From JAPUME01 sp027294185 (GTDB lineage Bacteria; Acidobacteriota; Terriglobia; UBA7540; JAPUME01), in contig CAUVWZ020000001.1 of NCBI GenBank assembly GCA_963555835.3, positions 1,054,001 through 1,118,000 of the forward strand: a DNA stretch of 64,000 nt. The letters run 5' to 3'. Under the pieces are notes generated by a model, which worked only from the letters and a program-made list of their open reading frames with translations, was not told the DNA's origin and did no database searches. The first letter of the stretch is position 1; every line of letters starts with the position of its first letter. Made by a program: the position numbers and the translations under genes. Positions 9,250-18,984 of this stretch are shown one piece after another.

Positions 9250-9588
9250 ACATTGACCGATGATTCGAAACCGGAAACTCTGACGAGCCACCGATCCAAA
9301 TTTCTTAAAAAGAAGGCTTGTCACTCTCGCTCCGTTGGAAGAGCCGTTTCGTACCCAGATTCCGGATTTGATTCGGACTAAAACCGAAATTGATTCGTGA
9401 TTTGAGGCTACGCTACCACTCCGCCCCAGCGGTGTCAAGACCTGCGACTAGCTGTTGCTTTATGACTCCTCTTGAGGAAGATTTCAAGGCGCTCATCAAT
9501 GCAAAAGAAGGTAAACCGAAGAAGCCAAGCTGTCATTTCTCCTCATTTCTGGTAGATTGCTAACCTAGTTCAACCGAAAGGATGACCT
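9250..9588. other. intergenic spacer without recognised content
   Basis: 339 bases between the divergent PEGA gene and aacS. No convincing ORF, hairpin terminator or tRNA is visible. GAAAGGA, the probable ribosome-binding site of aacS, lies at 9576-9582. Promoters for both directions presumably lie here but no clear -35/-10 pair was identified. Confidence 0.5.
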
Positions 9589-11538
9589 GTGCAGGAACCG
9601 TTGTGGGAACCTTCCCCCGGCAGGGTTCAGCAAGCAAACTTAACAGCCTTCACACGGGCGGCAGAAAAGGAGTGGGGGAGGAGTTTCCCGAACTTCGCCT
9701 CCCTCTACCGCTGGTCGGTCGAGAGGCCGGAGGAGTTCTGGGCGTCCCTTTGGAACTTCTGCGGGGTAGTTGCCGGCCGCAAGTGGGATCAGGTTGTGGT
9801 CGACGCGGACCGGATGCCGGGAGCGAAGTGGTTCGTAGGAGCGAGGCTCAATTTCGCCGAGAACCTGCTGCGGCGTCGGGACCAACAAGCGGCCCTGATC
9901 TTCCGCTCGGAGAGGGGCGAGCGGCGTGAGATTTCCTGCGCGGAACTCTACGACCAGACAGCCCAGCTGGCGCATTCCCTGAAAAAGCTTGGCATCACCC
10001 AGGGAGATCGCGTGGTGGGCTTCCTGCCCAATATTCCGGAAGCCGTAATCGCCATGCTGGCGGCAACCTCGCTCGGCGCCATCTGGTCGAGCTGCTCGCC
10101 CGAATTCGGCCTGCGAGGGATTCTCGACCGCTTCGGGCAGATTACCCCCAAAGTGCTTTTCACCGCCGACGGGTACACCTACAACGGCAAGGCGATTGAT
10201 TCACTGGAACGCGTGAGGGGCATCGCGCGTGAGGTCTCGACGCTCGAAAAAGTAGTGGTGGTTCCCTACCTGAAATCGAATCCGTCGCTCGATGAAATTC
10301 CCAACGCAACCTCGTGGCAGGAATTGTTGAGCCAACGAGCAGAAGAAATACAATTTGAACAGCTCCCCTTCGACCATCCCGTCTATATTCTTTACACATC
10401 GGGCACGACGGGCGTTCCCAAGTGTATCGTCCACGGTGGGGGCGGTGCGCTGCTCCAACATCTGAAGGAGCACTGCTTGCACACCGACCTGAAGGCAGGA
10501 GAGCGCATTTTTTATTTCTCCACATGTGGGTGGATGATGTGGAATTGGTTGGTGAGCGCACTTGCCAGCGAAGCCACCGTGATCCTCTACGACGGCTCGC
10601 CGATGCATCCCGGCCCCCAGGCGCTCTTCGACATGGCTGCCGAAGAACGGATCAACGTTTTCGGGACGAGCGCCGGATACCTGGCGGCCATCGAGAAAGC
10701 CGGACTCGAGCCGCGCCGTACCCACGACCTCTCCGCGCTGAAGGCGATTCTTTCCACCGGCTCGCCGCTCGCCCCGCGCAGTTTCGATTACGTCTATGAA
10801 AAGATCAAGGCCGATTTGCAGTTGGCCTCAATCAGCGGCGGCACCGACATCGTGGCCTCCTTCGCCGGCGGCAATCCCACCGGGGCGGTCTACCGGGGCG
10901 AGCTTCAGACTCGAACTCTGGGGATGAAGGTGGAAATCTTCGATGAAGAAGGACAATCGGTTCGAGGTCGGAAGGGAGAGCTGGTCTGCACGGCTCCGTT
11001 TCCCTCCGTGCCGGTGTGCTTCTGGAACGACCCGCGAGAGGAGCAATTCAAAGCTGCCTACTTCGAACATTACCCCAACGTGTGGCGGCATGGCGACTAT
11101 GCCGAGCTTACCGAGCACGACGGTATGATCATCTACGGGCGCTCCGATGCAGTGCTCAATCCGCGCGGGGTCCGTATCGGGACGGCGGAAATCTACCGGC
11201 AGGTCGAAGGGCTGGATGAGGTGCTGGAAGGTCTTGTCGTCGGGCAGGAATGGGAGGACGACGTGCGAATCGTTCTTTTCGTTCGCCTGCGGCCGGGGCT
11301 GACTCTGGACGTGAGCCTAATACAAGAGATCAAGGACCAGATTCGGAGAAACGCCTCACCTCGCCACGTTCCGGCCAAGGTGATTCAGGTGGCCGATATT
11401 CCCCGGACGATGAGCGGGAAAATCGTCGAGCTCGCCGTGCGAGAGGTCATCCACAACCGACCCGTTAAGAACAGGGATGCTCTCGCCAACCCACAGGCGC
11501 TCGAATTGTTCAGGGATTTACAAGAACTCAGAGAGTAG
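9589..11538 (+). CDS. aacS: acetoacetyl-CoA synthetase
   Basis: 649 aa from GTG 9589 preceded by GAAAGGA. Acyl-adenylate ligase family; activates acetoacetate to acetoacetyl-CoA with ATP, feeding ketone bodies or PHB breakdown products into acetyl-CoA metabolism. The N-terminal 'LYRWSVERPEEFWASLWNF' is the ACS-type N-terminal domain. The AMP-binding signature is 'YILYTSGTTGVPKCIVHGGG' and the 'GWMMWNW' motif is typical of acetoacetate ligases. The C-terminus carries 'GRSDAVLNPRGVRIG' and the catalytic Lys in 'PRTMSGKIVE'. Length agrees with the family (about 650). It stands alone between divergent and convergent neighbours. Confidence 0.93.
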   Translation: MQEPLWEPSPGRVQQANLTAFTRAAEKEWGRSFPNFASLYRWSVERPEEFWASLWNFCGVVAGRKWDQVVVDADRMPGAKWFVGARLNFAENLLRRRDQQAALIFRSERGERREISCAELYDQTAQLAHSLKKLGITQGDRVVGFLPNIPEAVIAMLAATSLGAIWSSCSPEFGLRGILDRFGQITPKVLFTADGYTYNGKAIDSLERVRGIAREVSTLEKVVVVPYLKSNPSLDEIPNATSWQELLSQRAEEIQFEQLPFDHPVYILYTSGTTGVPKCIVHGGGGALLQHLKEHCLHTDLKAGERIFYFSTCGWMMWNWLVSALASEATVILYDGSPMHPGPQALFDMAAEERINVFGTSAGYLAAIEKAGLEPRRTHDLSALKAILSTGSPLAPRSFDYVYEKIKADLQLASISGGTDIVASFAGGNPTGAVYRGELQTRTLGMKVEIFDEEGQSVRGRKGELVCTAPFPSVPVCFWNDPREEQFKAAYFEHYPNVWRHGDYAELTEHDGMIIYGRSDAVLNPRGVRIGTAEIYRQVEGLDEVLEGLVVGQEWEDDVRIVLFVRLRPGLTLDVSLIQEIKDQIRRNASPRHVPAKVIQVADIPRTMSGKIVELAVREVIHNRPVKNRDALANPQALELFRDLQELRE

Positions 11539-11620
11539 ACACACCCTGAGAAGGAGGAGGGCCTTCGCTCGTGCAGGGCGATAGACCTTAATTCGGAGAA
11601 ATACTGAAATCAGACGACGG

Positions 11621-11983
11621 CTAGTTCCACCTGCTACCGCTGCTGCCGCCGCCACCACCACGGCTGCCGCCACCACCACCACGGCCGCCGCCGCCGCCAC
11701 CGCCTCGCGGAGGCCGAGAGGAGAAGTCGGAACGAGCCGGTCGGGCTTCATTCACCGTTAGGCGACGCCCCTCGAGTTCCTGCCCGTTCAAGCCTTCGAT
11801 CGCGCGCTTCATGTCTTCACCCTCGGCCAATTCAACAAATCCAAAGCCGCGGGAGCGACCGGTCATCTTATCCCGAATCACGGCCACCGAATCCACCTTA
11901 AAACCTGCGTTGCTCACAAAATCGCGGAGATCGTCCTCTGAGCTGGCATGCGGAAGATTTCCGATAAATAGTCTCTGCGCCAT
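11621..11983 (-). CDS. RRM RNA-binding protein with Gly-rich tail
   Basis: 120 aa. A single RNA recognition motif occupies residues 4-80, with RNP2 'LFIGNL' at 5-10 and RNP1 'RGFGFVEL' at 45-52. From about residue 93 the tail is almost only Gly, Arg and Ser. This is the cyanobacterial/proteobacterial Rbp type of small RNA-binding protein, often cold-induced. The cold-shock gene lies 48 bases upstream on the same strand, so joint cold-response expression is plausible. The Gly-rich tail suggests low-complexity RNA binding. Confidence 0.92.
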   Translation of the reverse strand: MAQRLFIGNLPHASSEDDLRDFVSNAGFKVDSVAVIRDKMTGRSRGFGFVELAEGEDMKRAIEGLNGQELEGRRLTVNEARPARSDFSSRPPRGGGGGGGRGGGGGSRGGGGGSSGSRWN

Positions 11984-12031
11984 GATCCCTTTCCCGAGAG
12001 GGCCGAACCTCAGAGGGCTGCCCCCACCTGT

Positions 12032-12235
12032 TTAGACACGTTCCAAAATTTCCGCCTGGAGACCCTTGGGGCCTGTGCGGACCTCGAAATTCACGCTTTC
12101 TCCCTCTTGCAGAGAGCGGTAACCCTCACCCTGAATAGCCGAAAAGTGAACGAATACATCCTCGCCGCTTTCGCGTCCGATGAATCCGAATCCCTTAGAG
12201 GCGTTAAACCACTTAACAGTTCCGTGCTCCTTCAT
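12032..12235 (-). CDS. cold-shock domain protein (CspA family)
   Basis: 67 aa, the normal length for a single cold-shock domain. RNP1 'KGFGFI' is at residues 14-19 and RNP2 'VFVHF' at 27-31. It binds single-stranded RNA and acts as an RNA chaperone. A GGAG lies just before the ATG. The long gene-free region upstream could contain the long 5' leader typical of cold-shock genes, but no specific element was recognised. The RRM gene follows on the same strand. Confidence 0.95.
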   Translation of the reverse strand: MKEHGTVKWFNASKGFGFIGRESGEDVFVHFSAIQGEGYRSLQEGESVNFEVRTGPKGLQAEILERV

Positions 12236-13229
12236 ACTCCAACTTCCCTTTTATTGATTTGGTAATTTGCAGATGCGGTTGCGGCGGGACGACCCCGACG
12301 ACCCACTGTAATGCCTCGGGTCACAAGCAGAGAGCAACCTTGGGGGACGCTCTTAAGAGCTGATGCGAAACTCGACGGAATTACAACAAACTGCATCTCA
12401 AGTTTAGCACTCTTTGTTCGCGAAACTTCAAGAAATTTCGTTGCCTGTGCGAGCCCTCCCCCTTTTGCTCAGTTCGTCGCTGAGAGGGAGTGGCCCGGCT
12501 CGATATCTTGAAAAAGACTTGCCTGAGGCTCCACATTTCCGTATAGTTCGCGCGGTTTGAAGCCGAACAGGACAGGGCGCAGAGGCCGTCGGGAGACAGA
12601 TCAGCGGCAATCATAAGAGGATACCAGGTAATTCACGGGTTCAAGGACCGGGGTCAAAGTTCGTCCCTCAAGGTCGAACTCGCAGAGTCTTTTACCTCCC
12701 CGAGGGTTGCATTAACGTTTTCTCACGTCCGCCAGCTCCGCCCACGCCGGGTTGGGCGCAACTGAACGGCACATCAGTGGTGTTATTTCGCGGAGCCCTG
12801 GGGGCCAATAACTTCGGCTCCCAGAAAAGGGAAAGGGCGCGTACACGGAAAGAAATTCTGTGCCCTTCGTGTGGCCGACTGAAGCCTCAATGGCATCTAA
12901 ATTGCATGATACTTCTTTTGAGATCACGTTCGACGGAAAGATAGGGCGACGTAAGTATTTGAGTATTTTGGGGATATTGGCCCTAACGAATGCGCAGGAG
13001 AGTTTAGGAGAAGGGAGCCAGGGCAGGCCTCAGACAGGTTTTCTCATTAAGGTACCCAAAACCTGCATAAGTTTTCACTCGAAGCTGCCCTGTCAGAGAT
13101 TGGCGCTCAGGGCTGAAAAAGGCGATCTTTCTTAATTTCGGTCCCCTGAATCTGTGCTTTTTCCAGGGAGGGTAATGCACGGGTTCAGTTAGGCCGATAT
13201 TCTATCTTGCACGGGAGCGTGCACCTAAA
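12236..13229. other. long intergenic spacer (994 bases)
   Basis: Gene-free region between the divergent csp gene and treT. Short ORFs exist in it (for example 12860-13135), but their translations show no domain, no convincing ribosome-binding site and odd composition, so they are not called. No tRNA, riboswitch or terminator was recognised by eye. It may hold the leader of the csp gene and the treT promoter. Confidence 0.5.
13208..13223 (+). promoter_or_regulatory. hairpin presenting the treT Shine-Dalgarno in its loop
   Basis: TGCACG at 13208-13213 pairs perfectly with CGTGCA at 13218-13223 and leaves GGAG (13214-13217) as a tetraloop. The treT ATG is at 13230, so this GGAG is the best ribosome-binding site, 12 bases from the start. 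A control role is inferred only. Confidence 0.4.
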
Positions 13230-14663
13230 ATGAACCAGCGGGAAAAAGACATCAGCCTTCAAAATAAGAGAACCCCAAGCCCTTCAGCCAAAGTGAGTCT
13301 TGAGGACTACGCTTCTGTCGTCGGGCGGACTGAGATCGATGAGCTGCGGTCCCTGACCGCGCCCCTGGCCGGCAAGAGCGTCCGCATGGTCAACTCCACA
13401 GCTATTGGAGGTGGTGTCGCCGAGATCCTGGACCGTCTGATACCCTTACTCGGGGATCTGGAACTTCAAGCGCGGTGGGATGTCATTACCGGCGGCGAGG
13501 ACTTTTTCAAGGTTACCAAGAGTTTCCACAACGCTCTGCACGGATCCGAATACTCACCCCGGCAGGAACACTTCGATGTCTTTATGGAGGCGACGGAGCA
13601 GAACCGCAAGGGCCGTGAGTTCCACGAAGACTTCGTGGTTATCCATGACCCTCAACCCGTGGGAATGGTGCTTTCGCGGAATGGGAAAGGCAACCATTGG
13701 ATCTGGCGGTGTCATATCGATGTTTCCGACCCACACCCGGAAGTCTGGTCGTTCCTCGAGCAGTTCGTGCGTCGATATGACGCAGCCCTGTTTTCATCGC
13801 CCAGTTTTCTGCGCAAGCTCGAGATTCCCCAGCACCTGTTCTGTCCGACCATCGACCCGCTGGCCGAAAAGAATCGGGAATTGGCGCCGCAGCAGGTGCG
13901 GCAAATTCTTGAAAGGTTCAACATTGACCCGGAACGGCCCATCATCACCCAGGTCTCGCGATTCGACCGCTTGAAGGACCCCGTCGGTGTGGTCCGAGCC
14001 TTCCAACAGGTCAAAAAGTCCGCGCCCCATTGCCAGCTTGTTCTGGCCGGCGGCAGCGCCACGGACGATCCGGAAGCGGAATCCGTGTTGCGGGAGGTCG
14101 AAGAGGCGGCAGCCGGGGACAAAGATATCCACATCCTAAATCTTTCTCCCTCCTCACACCTGGAGATCAACGCGATTCAGCGCGGGTCAACCCTCATCGT
14201 TCAAAAGTCATTGAAGGAAGGCTTTGGTCTTACTATCGCCGAGGCGTTATGGAAGAAAAAGCCCGTCGTGGCAAGCGACGTCGGAGGGATTCCTTTGCAG
14301 GTCATTCATCAATCCACGGGCTTGCTGGTTCATTCCGTCGAGGAAACGGCCGCCCAAATCTCCTACCTTCTTTCCCATCCCGAAGCGGCCCGCCGGTTGG
14401 GAGAACGTGGCCACGATCATGTGAAATACAATTTCCTGATCACCAACAAGATAAAGAACTACATCAAGCTATTCCTCAGCCTGGAAGAAAACGATCGGCG
14501 CCACTCCTCAGGAAAGCTTGCGGCGAACCTCCGGCGTTCAACCGAGCTCACGATGGATTCGGCAAATCCGGAATCTGCAATGGTACCCGTAAGGGTCCGG
14601 CCGCGCGGCACGAAATCCCGAATGGGCAGGGCTTCTTCCCTGGGCCCCAATCGCCCGTCCTGA
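13230..14663 (+). CDS. treT: trehalose synthase (TreT-type GT4 glycosyltransferase)
   Basis: 477 aa. The N-terminal half contains 'VNSTAIGGGVAEILDRLIPL' and 'VVIHDPQPVGMVL', and the C-terminal half the GT-B nucleotide-sugar site with 'SRFDRLKDPVGVVRAF', 'SLKEGFGLTIAEALW' and 'PVVASDVGGIPLQV'. This combination is typical of trehalose glycosyltransferring synthase, which joins a nucleotide-activated glucose to glucose to give trehalose. The C-terminal 60 residues, rich in Arg and Ser, are an extra tail. It lies alone, convergent to the histidine kinase. A different GT4 specificity cannot be excluded. Confidence 0.85.
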   Translation: MNQREKDISLQNKRTPSPSAKVSLEDYASVVGRTEIDELRSLTAPLAGKSVRMVNSTAIGGGVAEILDRLIPLLGDLELQARWDVITGGEDFFKVTKSFHNALHGSEYSPRQEHFDVFMEATEQNRKGREFHEDFVVIHDPQPVGMVLSRNGKGNHWIWRCHIDVSDPHPEVWSFLEQFVRRYDAALFSSPSFLRKLEIPQHLFCPTIDPLAEKNRELAPQQVRQILERFNIDPERPIITQVSRFDRLKDPVGVVRAFQQVKKSAPHCQLVLAGGSATDDPEAESVLREVEEAAAGDKDIHILNLSPSSHLEINAIQRGSTLIVQKSLKEGFGLTIAEALWKKKPVVASDVGGIPLQVIHQSTGLLVHSVEETAAQISYLLSHPEAARRLGERGHDHVKYNFLITNKIKNYIKLFLSLEENDRRHSSGKLAANLRRSTELTMDSANPESAMVPVRVRPRGTKSRMGRASSLGPNRPS

Positions 14664-14705
14664 GGGATACCTCTTCACTCGAAGCCGGTCCTCGCGACCC
14701 TGGTA

Positions 14706-17700
14706 TCAGGATTTCCGGCCGTCCAACACAGCGCGCAGTTTTTCCGCCAGGACCTGAAGTGCAAAGGGCTTCTGCAGGAAAGCCTTCCCCTCGTCCAGCA
14801 CTCCATGATGAACGATGGCCGCGTCGGTATAGCCCGACATATAAAGCACCTTCAGTTCCGGTCGGCTGGAGCCGAGTTTTTCTGCCAGTTCCTGGCCGCT
14901 CATCCCCGGCATGACCACGTCGGTCATCATCAAATGGATAACGCCGGCATGGTGTTCACTTCCCCACAGGGCTTCCTGGCCGTTTCGCGCTTCAATGACC
15001 CTGTAACCTTCCCTCTCGAGAAAATCACGAGACAACCTCCGGACGGCCTCATCATCATCGACTAACAGGATTGTCTCGGAACCCCTCAGCGCCTCCCCGC
15101 CGGCTTGCCTTTCCACGGGCACAGATTCGACCTCTTCGGGGACCCGAGGCAGATAAATCTTAAATGTGGTGCCCTGACCGGGTTCGCTGTAAACCCAGAT
15201 GTATCCACCGCTCTGCTTCACGATTCCGTAGACGGTGGAGAGCCCCAATCCCGTGCCCCGTCCTTTCTCCTTTGTCGTAAAGAACGGGTCGAAGACACGG
15301 GCTTTCGTCCGCTCATCCATCCCCTCGCCGTTATCGCTTACGGCGAGCATCACGTAAGAACCCGCCTCGACCATTCCATGCCGATCCCGGTAGGACTCAC
15401 TCAATTGGATGTTCGAGGTCTCTACGGTCAGTTTGCCGCCCTTGGGCATGGCATCACGGGCGTTGATGGCCAGGTTCATTACGACCTGTTCGATTTGCAC
15501 CCGGTCGGCTCTCACACGTCCCAGGTTGGGCGCGACATTTATTGTCAGTTCGATGTTTTCTCTGATCAGGCGACCGAGCATCTGCTCCGTTTCGGCCACC
15601 ACGTGGTTCAGGTCCAGCACTTCCGGCTTCAGAACTTGCTTGCGGCTGAACGCGAGCAATTGCTTGGTAAGCGAAGTCGCCCGTCCTGTGGCCTTCTGAA
15701 TCTCCACCAGGTTATTTCGCAACGGATCGTCTTCCCGCAGTTGGGCGGTCATCAGTTCCGAGTAACCTCCAATGAGCATCAGCAGGTTGTTAAAATCGTG
15801 AGCCACGCCTCCGGCCAACTGCCCGATCGCCTCCATCTTTTGAGCCTGACGCAGTTGTTCCTCGGCCAGCTTGTTTTCTGTGATGTCCTCGGCGATGCCG
15901 GCAATGCGGTAAATTTCGCCTCGCTCATTGCGGACCGGGAAGGGATGTGCTCGAATCCAGCGAATGGACCCGTCAGGCCGGATGATGCGATACTCCGATC
16001 CTGAACTTTCATAATTCCCCCTCGCTTGCCTTTCCACGCCGGCGCGGATGGCCTCACGGTCCTCGGGGTGGATTGCGTCCAAAAAGGAGCTAGGATTCTT
16101 GAAAAGGCTCGCGCGCGTGCGCCCCCAGATCTCTTCGTAAGCCGGGCTGATGTAAAGGATCTCCGTCGTCCCAACATTACTGATCCAGAACACTTCCCGT
16201 ATGTTTTCCGCCATCTCGCGGAACCGCTCCTCACTTTCTCGCAGAGCCTCTTCGGCCTGGTGGCGTTCGGTAATATCAGTGACGGTTCCCACGTAGCCCG
16301 TGACTTCCCCCTTCTTCCCCCTCTCGATTGCTGCTTGCCCAAAAACCCATCTCACCTCACTATCGGAGCGTCCGAAGCGATACTCCGAGCGGAACCGTGA
16401 TCCGTCCTTAGCCGCCTGATACCATTCCTCAAGTACCCGTTTCCGATCCTCGGGATGGATGGCTCCGGCCCAACCTTCTCCCCTTGCCTGTTCCTTCGTA
16501 ATCCCTGCAATCTCGCACCACCGCTCGTTGACGTACACGCAGTTTCCAGCGGCGTCCGTGCGGAAAATTCCCACGGGAGCCACCGCCGTCAGGGTTCGGA
16601 ATAAATTCCGGCTCTCTTGAAGCTCCCGGGTCCGCTCCACGACGCGCTGCTCCAGCCCCTCATTGAGTTTCCGAATCTCCTCCTCGGCCTGCAAACGCCG
16701 GGTCACGTCCCGCGAGACTCCTCGCACGATGGGTTTCTCGTTTCCTTCCCGGCGCAAAGTGTTGCAGTACTCGAAAAACTTTACCTCCCCCGAGCGCGTC
16801 TGAACCTTCATCAGCCCCTCGGCGCGCCCTTCTTCCGTGATGGTATGAAGATAGGAACCAAACTGGTGGCGCACATCAGGAGCGAGAGCTTCGGAAAGAT
16901 TGCGGCCCACGAGATCTTCCGCCCTCTCGTAACCCATCTGATGCACCAGAGATTCATTGACGGTGAGCAAGTTTCCGGCCAGGTCGTGCGTGCAGATCAA
17001 TTCTTCGACGTTCTCCACCAGATCGCGATATCGGGCTTCGCTTTTCCGCAGGGCCTCCTCGGCCCGCTTCCGCTCGGAGATATCGCGGGCGATTCCCAAC
17101 ACCACCGTCTGGTCTTTGATTCGTACCGGGTAGGTTCTTATCTCGATGGGAACCTGGCTCCCGTCCTTGCGATTCAAGGTGAGCTCGTCGGGACCGGTAG
17201 CCTCACCGCGTATACTCCGCTCCAGGAGTTTCGCGGTTCGCCGAATATCCTCCAGTGGCAAAAGATTGATGCTAAGGAAATTCTCTCCGATGAGCTCCTC
17301 TCGACGGTACCCGGTCAACACTTCGCTGGCGCGATTGCCGTCCAGAAAGGTGCCCTTCAAATCGTTCAAATAGTAGGTGTCCGGCGCGGACTCAAACAGA
17401 GTCTTGAACCGCGCCTCGCTCTCCCGCAGCGCTTCCTCCGCCCGCTTGCGCTCGGTAACGTCACGAAAGAATCCCTGAGTTGCGAGGAATTGTCCATCGT
17501 GAAAGCTGGCTGAAGTCGATCCTTCGATGAAGATATCCCGCCCGTCTTTCGCCCTGAACACGGTTTGGATTTGAGGGAATGTTTCTCCCCGGTGCAGGCC
17601 GGCAAAGATATCCATGCAATGCTGAAGCTCGTCGGGGTGAATGATGTCCTGAAACCTCATGTTTAGGGCTTCTTGTTCGTCGTACCCGAGCGTACGCCGC

Positions 17701-18239
17701 CATTGAGGGTTGACGTATTCGAATCGCCCCTCCGCATTGACGCTCTGAATCAAATCGCCTGAATTCTCAAAAAGGTTCCGGTACCGTTTTTCGCTCTCCT
17801 GCAGGGCCTCCTCGTTTCGCTTCCGCTCGGAGATATCGCGGGCGACCAATACAGGAAGCGAATCCGCCACCTCCCGGAACGGTTCTTCCCTGAGGGGGAG
17901 GTCCGGCGCCTTGCGACGAAAACGGTTTCCTACAATTGCAGTCGCCCATAGAACGGAGGCAACCAGGAGCCGATTCATAAGAGGAGTGCTCGCGTCGTCT
18001 GCAGGGAGAGAGAGCAGGAAGGCAAACATCAAAAGCAGGGTCCCGACCGTCGCCGCAATCCAGGTGTGACGTCGACGGGGCATCCACAACGAGACCAGCA
18101 CGAGCAACACATAGGGGACCCCTCCGGCGGTAGCGTCGGGAAGGGCCAGGTCAGCAGCGAAAATAACTATGCCCAGAGCCACGCTCAAAGCTGTCAACCA
18201 GCCTATGCTTTTGCCATTATGAGCCATCTTAGGTGTCAA
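14706..18239 (-). CDS. membrane-anchored five-PAS hybrid histidine kinase
   Basis: 1177 aa. Residues about 13-115 hold several membrane segments. They are followed by five PAS/PAC units, each opened by a short coiled helix of the type 'EEALRESEARF'. Next come the phosphoacceptor helix with His814 in 'GGVAHDFNNLL', the ATPase domain (N box 'VMNLAINARDAM', 'GEGMD', 'GRGTGLGLSTVYG') and a C-terminal receiver domain ('LLVDDDEAV', phosphoacceptor Asp in 'MMTDVVMPGMSG', Lys in 'LQKPFA'). The 'AHDFNNLL' form marks the subgroup common in Myxococcota and Acidobacteria. No output regulator is adjacent, so it probably phosphorelays to a partner elsewhere. Confidence 0.93.
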   Translation of the reverse strand: MTPKMAHNGKSIGWLTALSVALGIVIFAADLALPDATAGGVPYVLLVLVSLWMPRRRHTWIAATVGTLLLMFAFLLSLPADDASTPLMNRLLVASVLWATAIVGNRFRRKAPDLPLREEPFREVADSLPVLVARDISERKRNEEALQESEKRYRNLFENSGDLIQSVNAEGRFEYVNPQWRRTLGYDEQEALNMRFQDIIHPDELQHCMDIFAGLHRGETFPQIQTVFRAKDGRDIFIEGSTSASFHDGQFLATQGFFRDVTERKRAEEALRESEARFKTLFESAPDTYYLNDLKGTFLDGNRASEVLTGYRREELIGENFLSINLLPLEDIRRTAKLLERSIRGEATGPDELTLNRKDGSQVPIEIRTYPVRIKDQTVVLGIARDISERKRAEEALRKSEARYRDLVENVEELICTHDLAGNLLTVNESLVHQMGYERAEDLVGRNLSEALAPDVRHQFGSYLHTITEEGRAEGLMKVQTRSGEVKFFEYCNTLRREGNEKPIVRGVSRDVTRRLQAEEEIRKLNEGLEQRVVERTRELQESRNLFRTLTAVAPVGIFRTDAAGNCVYVNERWCEIAGITKEQARGEGWAGAIHPEDRKRVLEEWYQAAKDGSRFRSEYRFGRSDSEVRWVFGQAAIERGKKGEVTGYVGTVTDITERHQAEEALRESEERFREMAENIREVFWISNVGTTEILYISPAYEEIWGRTRASLFKNPSSFLDAIHPEDREAIRAGVERQARGNYESSGSEYRIIRPDGSIRWIRAHPFPVRNERGEIYRIAGIAEDITENKLAEEQLRQAQKMEAIGQLAGGVAHDFNNLLMLIGGYSELMTAQLREDDPLRNNLVEIQKATGRATSLTKQLLAFSRKQVLKPEVLDLNHVVAETEQMLGRLIRENIELTINVAPNLGRVRADRVQIEQVVMNLAINARDAMPKGGKLTVETSNIQLSESYRDRHGMVEAGSYVMLAVSDNGEGMDERTKARVFDPFFTTKEKGRGTGLGLSTVYGIVKQSGGYIWVYSEPGQGTTFKIYLPRVPEEVESVPVERQAGGEALRGSETILLVDDDEAVRRLSRDFLEREGYRVIEARNGQEALWGSEHHAGVIHLMMTDVVMPGMSGQELAEKLGSSRPELKVLYMSGYTDAAIVHHGVLDEGKAFLQKPFALQVLAEKLRAVLDGRKS

Positions 18240-18695
18240 TAAAAAAATCAGGTGCAGGAGAGGAACCCACCTTTTCCAGGTGAGTGCTCCCGCCCGCCGC
18301 CGGGCCGTTGAAACAAGAAACCACGAACCGTAGAATCCTGCGGCGTCATCCTTAGCATGGATTTACGCCCCCGGGTGCACACGGGGTGAGTCCGAAGGAG
18401 GCTAACTTACAGAAAATATTGGCACTTCTATGTGACTGATCTTACCCGGACCCGTTTTCGGGTCCTGCCTGTTCCGCGTTGCTTAGAATACCTGAAATCA
18501 CCCCATATTCGTCAAGTTATGAAATGCAAACATGGGAGCAGACCCAGCCAATACCAACCGGGGCAGGCGGAGACTCCGAGTTGGCTTGCATTCAAACTAA
18601 AGCTGAGTAATGATTGATGTATCTGGACATTCGGAGGAATACCAATGGGTTGCTCGACGCCAAGTTCACCAAGACTTCCTGCCTCAGGGCAGCGA
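18240..18695. other. intergenic spacer without recognised content
   Basis: 456 bases between the divergent kinase gene and yggX. Small overlapping ORFs on both strands lack domain similarity or ribosome-binding sites. It presumably contains both promoters; no specific site is recognised. Confidence 0.45.
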
Positions 18696-18965
18696 ATGGT
18701 AAAGTGCGTGAAATTGCAGAAGGAACTACCGGGGCTGGAAAAGGCTCCCTGGCCGGGAGAGTTGGGCCAGCGAATCTTCGAAAGTGTATCCGTTGAGGCC
18801 TGGGACCTGTGGAAAGAACATGCAAAGATGGTGATCAACGAATACAAGCTGGCCCCCTGGACCAAGGAGGGCCAGGAGATCATTCAGGAGCAACTGGAGA
18901 AATTCTTCTTCGGCGAGGGCGCCGCGCTCCCTCCCGGCTACGTTCCCCAGCAAGCCAAACAGTAA
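18696..18965 (+). CDS. yggX: Fe(2+)-trafficking / oxidative damage protection protein
   Basis: 89 aa from ATG 18696, chosen because homology begins at MVKCVKLQ; the frame extends to 18645 without similarity. The signature 'PGELGQRIFESVSVEAWDLW' followed by 'INEYKLAPW' is that of YggX, with the conserved N-terminal Cys present (MVKC). YggX binds or moves ferrous iron and protects Fe-S clusters from oxidation. Length matches the family (about 90). It ends 80 bases before the convergent ATP-grasp gene, with a hairpin between. The radical SAM enzyme next door has an Fe-S cluster, but a link is speculative. Confidence 0.9.
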   Translation: MVKCVKLQKELPGLEKAPWPGELGQRIFESVSVEAWDLWKEHAKMVINEYKLAPWTKEGQEIIQEQLEKFFFGEGAALPPGYVPQQAKQ

Positions 18966-18984
18966 AGCCGAAGAATCGAGACGC

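Noticed and set aside
12860..13135. 91-residue ORF in the csp-treT spacer
   Set aside because: No domain, no ribosome-binding site and mixed composition; probably chance.
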